From: Dehalococcoidales bacterium
Lineage (GTDB): Bacteria > Chloroflexota > Dehalococcoidia > Dehalococcoidales > RBG-16-60-22
Assembly: GCA_016783105.1 (NCBI GenBank)
Contig: JADHXF010000027.1
Span: 1-20,787, forward strand
Direction of reading: 5' to 3'
Length of the DNA: 20,787 bases
In this document: piece by piece, positions 1 through 5,477 of the stretch
How positions within the stretch are numbered: the first letter of the stretch is position 1
How the letters are laid out: every line of letters begins with the position of its first letter
Notes under the pieces: generated by a model
Told to the model about the DNA's origin: nothing
Database searches by the model: none
What the model saw: only the letters and a program-made list of their open reading frames with translations
Program-made: the position numbers and the translations under genes

Positions 1-173
1 CAGGCGAGCCGGGATGAATTTCTGGCGATGCGGCTCATCCGGGACAGAATACCTGGGCTGAGCGACCGCTACATCAATTTCCTTCTACCTGACTTGGTGG
101 CGGCTCTAAATCAATATTCTCCGCTTTGCCTCATCAAACAGAAACTAGACGGGGGAGCATACGGGGGAGATGG
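1..173. other. Unassigned left flank with an open frame from the window edge
   Basis: No gene can be assigned here. Frame 1 on the plus strand is open from the first base to a TGA at 265-267 (88 codons) and could be the 3' end of a gene entering from the left. However, it would run antisense across the last 94 nt of the tmRNA and turn into a Gly-rich stretch (GGAYGGDGGG) there, so at least its end is probably not coding. The first ~45 codons have a plausible protein composition but match no family I recognise. The 9-mer ACGGGGGAG occurs three times (149-157, 161-169, 182-190), the last inside the tmRNA 3' end; see findings. Confidence 0.3.
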
Positions 174-526
174 TGGTGGAGACGGGGGAGAGTCGAACTC
201 CCCGTCCAGAAGAAGCGACCCAGAGTATGCTACAGGCTTAGTCAGCTCTTTGTTCTCATCCGGATGACCTCTGCTGACCGAGTTCAGCCAGACCAGTCGA
301 TTTTTCTTTCACTGCCTTTATCGACGTCCGGCAGCGGCACCTCAACTTTACGTCACCCAATCCCGACCCGTTGAGGAGAGGTCGGGTTGGATGCACAGCT
401 ATATTTTAAGCTGCGTAAACGACTTCAGGTTCGCCGTTTGTTTTTTTGCCACTTGTTTTGTGAGGGTAGTGGCACCTCAGCCTGCAACCCTGTAGCCTAC
501 TTCCCCTGTCGAAACCACGCGTCCCC
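174..526 (-). ncRNA. ssrA: Transfer-messenger RNA (tmRNA, ssrA)
   Basis: Read on the minus strand the RNA starts GGGGACG...GGTTTCGACAGGGG, the standard tmRNA 5' signature, and ends with a T-arm (GGGAG TTCGACT CTCCC) followed by CGTCTCC-ACCA. GGGGACG pairs with CGTCTCC as the tRNA-like acceptor stem. Length is 353 nt, normal for a one-piece tmRNA. The probable tag reading frame is 406-450 on the minus strand: Gly resume codon GGC, peptide GKKTNGEPEVVYAA, then TAA. The stop lies in the loop of a GCAGCT/AGCTGTGC hairpin, as expected for helix 5. The YAA ending resembles the protease-recognised ends of other tags. A rival frame (AKKQTANLKSFTQLKI) lacks such an end. An extra CCA is encoded right after the mature CCA (171-173). 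smpB lies 31 nt upstream on the same strand. The RNA with SmpB rescues stalled ribosomes and tags the nascent chain. Confidence 0.96.
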
Positions 527-557
527 ATTGGCTTCGGCGAACTTGTCTCAACCTCCT

Positions 558-1013
558 TTACCGTTTGTGTCTCTTCACTGCCCGCCCGATTTCTCTTTCC
601 ACCTCACGCCGGGCGATTGTCTCCCGCTTATCGTAAAGCTTTTTACCCTTGGCCAGGGCGATGGCCACCTTGGCCCGGCTGTCTTTCAGGTACAGCTTCG
701 TTGGCACCAGTGTCAGGCCTTTCTCAGCCACCTGCCCGGCCAGGCCGTCAATCTGTTTTCGGTGCAGAAGGAGCCGGCGGGGCCGTGTCGGCTCATGGCT
801 CATGTAGCTCCCGGCTTCATAGCGCGCGATGTGAGCATTCAGCAGCCACAGTTCGCCGTTCTCGGGCTTGACATAAGCATCTCCCAGGCTCACCCTTCCT
901 TCCCGGATTGATTTTATCTCCGTACCGGTCAGGGCGATGCCTGCCTCCAGGCTCTCCCCGATGTGGTAGTTGTGATATGCCTTGCGATTGGTCGCTACCG
1001 TCTTAACCGCCAT
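558..1013 (-). CDS. smpB: SmpB, tmRNA-binding SsrA-binding protein
   Basis: This protein binds tmRNA and delivers it to the A site of stalled ribosomes. The 151-residue product from ATG 1011-1013 (MAVKTVATNRKAYHNYHI...) has the family hallmarks: N-terminal NRKA-HNY, the central ALTGTEIKSIREGRVSLGDA-type motif, the HIARYE and EPTRPRRLLLH segments, and a basic tail ending KRHKR. Length is typical. A TTG at 1043 in the same frame would add ten residues (MHCDIINIEE) unlike the family N-terminus, so the ATG preceded by GAGGAA is preferred. The tmRNA gene follows 31 nt downstream on the same strand, so smpB and ssrA are probably cotranscribed. Confidence 0.97.
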   Translation of the reverse strand: MAVKTVATNRKAYHNYHIGESLEAGIALTGTEIKSIREGRVSLGDAYVKPENGELWLLNAHIARYEAGSYMSHEPTRPRRLLLHRKQIDGLAGQVAEKGLTLVPTKLYLKDSRAKVAIALAKGKKLYDKRETIARREVEREIGRAVKRHKR

Positions 1014-1026
1014 TTCCTCAATATTA

Positions 1027-1055
1027 ATTATATCACAATGCAAGTTCGCCTTTAA
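1027..1055 (-). promoter_or_regulatory. Probable smpB-ssrA promoter (extended -10)
   Basis: On the minus strand TGATATAAT is an extended -10 (perfect TATAAT at 1027-1032). A weak -35 (TTAAAG, 1050-1055) sits 17 bp upstream. It lies in the 148-nt gap between korC and smpB. The predicted start, about 7 nt past the -10, would leave only about 7 nt before the smpB ATG, just enough to include GAGGAA. Called by eye against sigma-70 consensus only. Confidence 0.45.
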
Positions 1056-1161
1056 TAAGTGTGGAATTCTGCGGGGATTGATATCTAACAGTATGGCGGT
1101 TATTTATGGAGATGCGGGTTACTTTCCGGCGTCAGGATGTCATATTTGTGCAGTAAAGGCT

Positions 1162-1764
1162 TTAAAATTCGTACTCTTCTGTTGTCCCGGCATATTTCAG
1201 ACGACCTTTGGCTCTGCGGGTAAATCGCAGTGCCTTATCGAACGCCTGCAAATTGGCCTTCAGCTTTGTTGAAGGCAGCCGGCTGGCAATGGCTCCGGTC
1301 AAAGCACGTCGGTTGAGCAAAGGGCAGAAGGGTACCAGAGAGCCGAGGGCGGCAACGTTGACGGCACGTGTCTCGCCGACCTTACGGGCTATTTCCCCGA
1401 AGGGTATTGAGACCAGTCTATCCCAGAGAACTCGCTGCACCGCGTCTGAATCAACAATAACCAGCCCGCCTTCTTTCATATCCGGCAGGTTACGGTCGCA
1501 GGCTACCTGGGTGAGGGCAATGAGCACATCCAGTTCCGTAGACTGTGGAAAATCAATCTCCGTATTGCTCAGAATGACCTCGGAGATGGAGTTACCACCT
1601 CTTGTCTCCGGGCCATAGGTCTGGCTCTGCGCCACGCAAAGGTCCTGAATGATTCCCGCCTCGGCCAGCATTATACCGGCCAGAATGATACCCTGACCTC
1701 CGGCGCCGGCTATGCGGATTTCAAACCTTGGATTTTTCAACGAGGAGACTCTGGTATTGCTCAT
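1162..1764 (-). CDS. korC: 2-oxoacid (2-oxoglutarate):ferredoxin oxidoreductase, gamma subunit
   Basis: This is the gamma subunit of a KOR-type enzyme, which oxidatively decarboxylates 2-oxoglutarate to succinyl-CoA with ferredoxin (or runs in reverse to fix CO2). The 200-residue product has the gamma-domain signature near the N-terminus (IRIAGAGGQGIILAG, about 17-31), then QSQTYGPETRGGNSISEVILS, and ALTQ / VNVAALG segments as in KorC/PorC gamma domains. The ATG at 1762-1764 lies inside korB (44-nt overlap). A TTG at 1738-1740 is the only nearby alternative and has no better ribosome-binding site. It is last in the korDABC operon. Substrate is inferred from the gene order and family; a related branched-chain or other 2-oxoacid cannot be excluded. 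Confidence 0.92.
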   Translation of the reverse strand: MSNTRVSSLKNPRFEIRIAGAGGQGIILAGIMLAEAGIIQDLCVAQSQTYGPETRGGNSISEVILSNTEIDFPQSTELDVLIALTQVACDRNLPDMKEGGLVIVDSDAVQRVLWDRLVSIPFGEIARKVGETRAVNVAALGSLVPFCPLLNRRALTGAIASRLPSTKLKANLQAFDKALRFTRRAKGRLKYAGTTEEYEF

Positions 1765-2548
1765 GGTAGCTTGGTCTTTCTTTGTCCACCAGAACGCCGA
1801 TGACTATCTTTCCTTCCAGTTCTGCTTCACTCTGCTGTTTCGCTTTTTCTACCGTAACCGAATTGTCCTTCTGCCATTTCATCATATCAACCGGCGTCTT
1901 GAGTTTCAGGAAATGACCGGCATGAGTGGTACACTGGGATACCACTTCCACTACGGCGGCCCCTTTCTTTTTCAGCGCCTTGTCAATGAGCCGTTCGAGG
2001 AGCTGCGTGTGGTAAACGGTGGCGCGGGCGACGAATGCCGCTCCGGCGGCCTCGGCCAGGCGGCAGATATCAAAGTCCGGCTCAAGGTTGCCGTATGGCG
2101 ATGACGCGGTCCTGACGCCATGGGGTGTGGTTGGCGAGGTCTGCCCCCCCGTCATTCCGTAGACATTATTGTTCAGGACAAAGCTGGCTATCTCAACATT
2201 GCGCCTGGCAGCGTGGATAAAGTGGTTCCCCCCGATGGCGACGGCATCGCCGTCGCCCATTACCGTTATCACCTTCAGGCGGGGGTTAGCCAGCTTTATG
2301 CCGGTGGCGAAGGTGAGTGCCCTCCCGTGCGTGGTATGCAATGTATTAAAGTCGACATATACCGGAAGTCGACCGGAACAGCCGATACCGGAGATGAGGA
2401 CTATATCATCTTTGCTGTATCCACTCTGGTCAATAACCCGAATCAGGGCCTGCATGAAAATACCGATTCCGCAACCGGCGCACCATATGTGCGGGAACCG
2501 CTTGCTGGAGCGGAGATATTTGTGGACAAGATGCTCTGTTTGCCTCAT
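1721..2548 (-). CDS. korB: 2-oxoacid (2-oxoglutarate):ferredoxin oxidoreductase, TPP-binding beta subunit
   Basis: This subunit carries thiamine diphosphate. The 275-residue product has the WCAGCGIG motif near residue 23, the ISGIGCSGR / LHTTHGRA segments, and the TPP motif GDGDAVAIGGNH followed about 20 residues later by NNNVYGMTGGQTSPTTP, all standard for KorB. Length is normal for the family. It lacks extra 4Fe-4S motifs, as expected when a separate KorD subunit supplies them. Its ATG overlaps the korA stop by 4 nt (ATGA, 2545-2548), a sign of coupled translation, and its 3' end overlaps korC by 44 nt. Confidence 0.95.
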   Translation of the reverse strand: MRQTEHLVHKYLRSSKRFPHIWCAGCGIGIFMQALIRVIDQSGYSKDDIVLISGIGCSGRLPVYVDFNTLHTTHGRALTFATGIKLANPRLKVITVMGDGDAVAIGGNHFIHAARRNVEIASFVLNNNVYGMTGGQTSPTTPHGVRTASSPYGNLEPDFDICRLAEAAGAAFVARATVYHTQLLERLIDKALKKKGAAVVEVVSQCTTHAGHFLKLKTPVDMMKWQKDNSVTVEKAKQQSEAELEGKIVIGVLVDKERPSYHEQYQSLLVEKSKV

Positions 2549-3690
2549 GAGTATATCTCCCCCAGTTTTTGCAGGATTTCCGCGGGCTTGATAGGTGTAC
2601 CGTCGACCTTGTTCAGGGTGACCACTTCGCAGCGGCTTTCATTGACCCTTTTCACCTCTCTGGAAATCTGCCCGACGTTCAGTTCCGGTACCAGGACTTT
2701 TTGCGATTTTGCCAGTATTCTGTTTATGGTGCGGCGCATGAAGGGCCAGAGGATTTTCAGCTTGATTAACCCAACTTTAAGCCCCTTTTCCCGTGCCTGC
2801 TGCACCGCCCGGTGTGCCGCGCGTGCCACGCAACCGTAGGCGATGACCGTGACCCTGGCATCTTCTGTTTCATATGTGTCAAACCACTGCAGGCGGTCAT
2901 AGTCCTTGGATATTTTGGTGAAGAGCCGGTGTATCAGCGGTTCCACCTCATCGGTCCGAACGGTAGGGTATCCCCTCACATCATGGTACAATCCCGTCAC
3001 GTGATAGCGGTAGCCGTCTCCAAAGGCTGGCATCGGCGGCACACCGGTGCCCGGGTCGGCGTAGGGAATATACCATTCCGGCGGCACGGTGGGGCGGGGT
3101 CTATCTTCAATTTCCAGGCTATTTTGGGCGGGCAGGATAACTCCTTCCCTCATGTGTGCCACCACCTCGTCGACGAGCAGGATGACGGGAGTGCGGTACC
3201 GTTCCGAGAGGTTGAAGGCCTGCATGGTCAGTTCGAAAAACTCATATACTGAGGAAGGGGCGAGGACAATGATGGGATGGTCGCCGTGGGTGCCCCAGCG
3301 GGCCTGCATGACATCACCCTGGGAAAGCTGTGTGGGCAGGCCGGTGCTCGGTCCGGCGCGCATAACATCGACGATGACACACGGCACCTCGGCCATGCTG
3401 GCAAAGCCGATATGCTCCTGCATCAGTGAGAAACCCGGTCCACTCGTGGCGGTCATGCTTTTCATGCCGGCGAGAGAGGCGCCGATAACCGCGCCCAGGC
3501 TGGCAATCTCGTCCTCCATCTGAATAAAGACGCCGCCGGTCTCAGGCATTTTCTCAGCCATAATCTCCATAACCTCTGTAGCCGGTGTGATGGGATACCC
3601 GGCATAGAAGCGGCAACCGGCCATCAGTGCGCCTTCAACGCAGGCTTCATTTCCCTGCAGGAGAACCTGTTTCTTTGCTACTTTCCTCAT
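2545..3690 (-). CDS. korA: 2-oxoacid (2-oxoglutarate):ferredoxin oxidoreductase, alpha subunit
   Basis: This is the pyrimidine-binding/alpha subunit of KOR. The 381-residue product opens with VLLQGNEACVEGALMAGCRFYAGYPITPATE in family register (given in part: GNEAC near 14, GYPITPATE near 31). It then has the QMEDEIASLGAVIGASLAG and TATSGPGFSLMQE motifs, followed by RAGPSTGLPT and WGTHGDHP, which are typical of KorA/PorA-type subunits. The C-terminal half (from about 270) fits the transketolase C-terminal-like domain II. The ATG at 3688-3690 is inside the korD gene (44-nt overlap), with only a weak upstream purine run (AAAG). No closer start would keep the conserved QGNEAC region. Confidence 0.95.
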   Translation of the reverse strand: MRKVAKKQVLLQGNEACVEGALMAGCRFYAGYPITPATEVMEIMAEKMPETGGVFIQMEDEIASLGAVIGASLAGMKSMTATSGPGFSLMQEHIGFASMAEVPCVIVDVMRAGPSTGLPTQLSQGDVMQARWGTHGDHPIIVLAPSSVYEFFELTMQAFNLSERYRTPVILLVDEVVAHMREGVILPAQNSLEIEDRPRPTVPPEWYIPYADPGTGVPPMPAFGDGYRYHVTGLYHDVRGYPTVRTDEVEPLIHRLFTKISKDYDRLQWFDTYETEDARVTVIAYGCVARAAHRAVQQAREKGLKVGLIKLKILWPFMRRTINRILAKSQKVLVPELNVGQISREVKRVNESRCEVVTLNKVDGTPIKPAEILQKLGEIYS

Positions 3691-3874
3691 CTTTATTTAC
3701 CACGATGGCAAAATCGGGACATCTCATCTCGCAGAGGAGGCAACCGGTGCATTTTTCGGGGGCTATTACGGTGGGATAAGACTCTTCGTCGGCTTCAAGG
3801 ACTTTCTGTGGGCAGAAAGCAATGCAGATGCCGCATTTCTTGCACCACCCCTGGTATATCTCAACTCTATTCAT
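3647..3874 (-). CDS. korD: 2-oxoacid:ferredoxin oxidoreductase, ferredoxin-like delta subunit
   Basis: A 75-residue 2x[4Fe-4S] ferredoxin-type subunit that relays electrons from the TPP site to ferredoxin. The two clusters are bound by CKKCGICIAFCP (about 11-22) and CTGCLLCEMRCP (about 42-53). The VEIYQGWCKKCGIC start and VLEADEESYPTVIAPEKCTGC spacing are typical of KorD. It is the first gene of the korDABC unit. The ATG at 3872-3874 is chosen because the protein then starts MNRVEIYQGWC as in relatives. No Shine-Dalgarno sequence is obvious, and the predicted transcription start is only about 8 nt upstream. Confidence 0.93.
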   Translation of the reverse strand: MNRVEIYQGWCKKCGICIAFCPQKVLEADEESYPTVIAPEKCTGCLLCEMRCPDFAIVVNKDEESSKETGSPAGK

Positions 3875-3888
3875 CTGAGCGCCATAAT

Positions 3889-3917
3889 ATTATATATGAT
3901 TGGGTATGGGCACACAA
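3889..3917 (-). promoter_or_regulatory. Probable korDABC promoter
   Basis: On the minus strand TTGTGT (3912-3917), 17 bp, then TATAAT (3889-3894). The -10 is perfect and the -35 keeps TTG. The predicted start falls near 3882, about 8 nt before the korD ATG, giving a very short leader. It is divergent from the rightward hdr promoter. Visual consensus match only. Confidence 0.5.
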
Positions 3918-3926
3918 GTTTAAACT

Positions 3927-3966
3927 GGCGAAGGGGATGTACGAATTACCTTTTTCCCATCCCGCC
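3927..3966. repeat. Imperfect inverted repeat between the divergent promoters
   Basis: GGC(GAAG)GGGATG at 3927-3939 mirrors CATCCCGCC at 3958-3966. The inner arms GGGATG/CATCCC are perfect over 6 bp, extended by GGC/GCC after an asymmetric 4-nt insertion. It sits between the -35 elements of the kor (3912-3917) and hdr (3981-3986) promoters, where an operator for a shared regulator would be expected. It could also be chance or a weak hairpin. Confidence 0.3.
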
Positions 3967-3980
3967 TGACGGTCCTGATT

Positions 3981-4008
3981 TTGCTTTTTAAATCGTATTT
4001 GTTAAAAT
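3981..4008 (+). promoter_or_regulatory. Probable promoter of the hdr/frd-like operon
   Basis: TTGCTT (3981-3986), 16 bp, TAAAAT (4003-4008, five of six to TATAAT). The predicted transcription start is near 4015, exactly where the paired leader element (4016-4120) begins, leaving an approximately 150-nt leader before hdrC1. That coincidence is the best support for the call. Confidence 0.5.
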
Positions 4009-4015
4009 GAAAACA

Positions 4016-4120
4016 TATGCTGGGTAAAGAGTTTGCCGGCAGGGGGATGAATAGAGTAGGTCACGGCTCCCCTTGAACTGCCGTTGCATTGTTTCCCAGT
4101 CCACTTTAAAACTCAGCATA
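4016..4120 (+). promoter_or_regulatory. Structured leader RNA with competing stems (candidate cis-regulator)
   Basis: Three pairings are visible. (a) Outer stem: TATGCTGGGT (4016-4025) pairs with ACTCAGCATA (4111-4120), ten continuous pairs with one G-U, extended by AAAG/CTTT (4026-4029/4104-4107) across a 3-nt bulge. (b) Inner hairpin: CGGCAG+GGGG (4037-4046) pairs with CCCC (4069-4072) and CTGCCG (4078-4083), with a TTGAA bulge and a 22-nt loop. (c) Alternative stem: CTGGG(T)AAA (4020-4028) pairs with TTTCCCAG (4092-4099), which cannot coexist with (a). Downstream, AATGC (4121-4125) can pair with GCATT (4157-4161) next to the hdrC1 start. I do not recognise a known riboswitch consensus and see no U-rich terminator, so if it acts, translation initiation or RNA stability is the more likely target. 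Confidence 0.4.
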
Positions 4121-4164
4121 AATGCATTTTCGGGCTTTGCTTGGATTTTAGATAAGGCATTGGA

Positions 4165-4572
4165 ATGAGGGTTCAGATCTCCTCGCGGACGCTCCATAGT
4201 GACTTCGTCAAGAAAATAGCCGAAATCTCGGGGCAGGATCTTCTTGCCTGCAACCAGTGTGGCAAGTGCTCGGCTGGCTGCCCGATGTGCTTCGCCATGG
4301 ATTTACTGCCCAATCAGGTTATTCGACTGGCACAGCTGGGACTGGAAGAGGACATCGCTGCTTCAAAGACGGTCTGGCTCTGTGCCTCCTGCTTTACCTG
4401 TACCGTTCGTTGCCCTCGTGGGGTCGACCTGGGCAAGGTGATGGAGGCGATAAGGCTCATCACCCTGAGGAAGAATATCGACTACGTAGGGGCATCAGAT
4501 ATTCCGAAAAATACCGTTGGTGAACTTCCCCAGATAGCACTGGTTAGCAGTTTCCGCAAACACACTGCCTGA
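4165..4572 (+). CDS. hdrC: HdrC-like heterodisulfide reductase subunit C (copy 1)
   Basis: A soluble 135-residue 2x[4Fe-4S] electron-transfer subunit that feeds HdrB. Cluster motifs are CNQCGKCSAGCP (about 30-41) and CASCFTCTVRCP (about 73-84), separated by the HdrC hallmark stretch MDLLPNQVIRLAQLGLEE and followed by GVDLGKVMEAIR. N-terminal SDFVKKIAEISGQDLLACNQCGKC fits the family in register. The ATG at 4165 has only a weak GGA upstream and sits beside the AATGC/GCATT pairing, so initiation may be regulated or weak. It is the first gene of the operon; hdrB1 follows 8 nt after the stop. The physiological disulfide or other substrate is unknown; a non-methanogen need not use CoM-S-S-CoB. Confidence 0.9.
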   Translation: MRVQISSRTLHSDFVKKIAEISGQDLLACNQCGKCSAGCPMCFAMDLLPNQVIRLAQLGLEEDIAASKTVWLCASCFTCTVRCPRGVDLGKVMEAIRLITLRKNIDYVGASDIPKNTVGELPQIALVSSFRKHTA

Positions 4573-4580
4573 GGAGTGTT

Positions 4581-5459
4581 ATGGACCTGAGTTACTATCC
4601 GGGATGCACATTGAAGACCAAAGCAAAGGGCCTCGAGGACTCTGCTGTTGCCTGCATGGGTGCCCTGGGCATCAGGCTGGTCGAAATCGAGCGCTGGAAT
4701 TGCTGCGGCACCGTTTATTCCCTCGCCGAGGACGACCTGGCCCATCATCTGGCCCCGGTGCGCAACCTTATCCGCGTCAAAGAGCAGGGCAGCGACAGGG
4801 TCGGGACCCTGTGTTCTTTCTGTTACCATACGCTGAAGCGGGCGAATTTGCTGATGCGAAACGATGGTGAAAAAAGGAAGACCCTCAACGACTTCATGGA
4901 GGAAGAGGTTGATTACAATGGGGAGGTGGAAGTCGTCCATCTTCTCGAGGTGCTCCGGGATGAGGTCGGCTGGGAGAATATCGCGGCGAAAGTTAAGGTT
5001 CCGCTGCAGGGCTTGAAGGTGGCACCGTATTATGGCTGTACCCTGCTGCGACCCCAGGAAGTGGCTATCGACCAGGTGGAAAGGCCAACCATACTGCACC
5101 GGCTGCTGGAAACCATGGGTGCCGAGGCAGTGGATTTCCCCCACGCCACCGAATGCTGCGGCTCGTTCCAGATTGTGGGCAATCCTGATTTCATCACCCA
5201 GTGCGCCCGGGAGATATTGAGTTCAGCAGTGAGGCGGGGCGCCGAAGCCCTGGTCCTTACCTGCCCTCTCTGTCACTTTAACCTGAGTCAAAGACAGCCT
5301 GAGTTAATACAGAGATACAGCGATTTTCAGGGCCTGCCGGTCCTTTATTTCAGCCAGCTTCTGGCCATTTCCCTGGGAATTGACCCGGAGGTCTGTCACT
5401 TTGAATCAGGTGACAGTAATTTTCTCTCTCTCCTCAAGAGCAAAAAACTGGTCTCTTAA
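4581..5459 (+). CDS. hdrB: HdrB-like heterodisulfide reductase catalytic subunit B (copy 1)
   Basis: The catalytic HdrB subunit, which in methanogens holds two noncubane [4Fe-4S] clusters that split the heterodisulfide. The 292-residue product has two complete CCG domains. The first is C9-X31-C41C42G...C78SFC81. The second includes YYGCTLLRP (about 151), TECCGSF (about 190) and CPLCHFNL (about 232). Both cysteine sets are intact, so a catalytic rather than structural role is likely. The start ATG follows GAGGAG with good spacing, 8 nt after hdrC1. The C-terminus carries a short extension past LAISLGID. By homology the substrate could be a disulfide or other thiol-linked acceptor. Confidence 0.93.
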   Translation: MDLSYYPGCTLKTKAKGLEDSAVACMGALGIRLVEIERWNCCGTVYSLAEDDLAHHLAPVRNLIRVKEQGSDRVGTLCSFCYHTLKRANLLMRNDGEKRKTLNDFMEEEVDYNGEVEVVHLLEVLRDEVGWENIAAKVKVPLQGLKVAPYYGCTLLRPQEVAIDQVERPTILHRLLETMGAEAVDFPHATECCGSFQIVGNPDFITQCAREILSSAVRRGAEALVLTCPLCHFNLSQRQPELIQRYSDFQGLPVLYFSQLLAISLGIDPEVCHFESGDSNFLSLLKSKKLVS

Positions 5460-5477
5460 TTGCTATATGGAAAAGTA

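Noticed and set aside
149..190. ACGGGGGAG repeats considered as a CRISPR array.
   Set aside because: Only three 9-bp copies with uneven 3-12 nt spacing; no repeat-spacer structure or cas gene.
387..911. A long plus-strand open frame across the tmRNA and smpB.
   Set aside because: It is antisense to two clear genes and shows no protein family features.
4168..4197. A tRNA-3'-end-like stretch (GGGTTCAGATCTCC...GCTCCA) at the start of hdrC1, with an antisense frame reading RGDLNPHS, often produced by tRNA genes.
   Set aside because: No matching acceptor 5' strand, anticodon arm or D arm lies upstream, the T-stem pairs poorly, and the same bases encode the natural N-terminus of HdrC.
5460..5477. 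TTG at 5460 as the start of the GltD-fused HdrA.
   Set aside because: It sits directly against the hdrB1 stop without a ribosome-binding site, whereas ATG 5478 has GGAAAA upstream and gives the expected MGKLGVFLCGC start.
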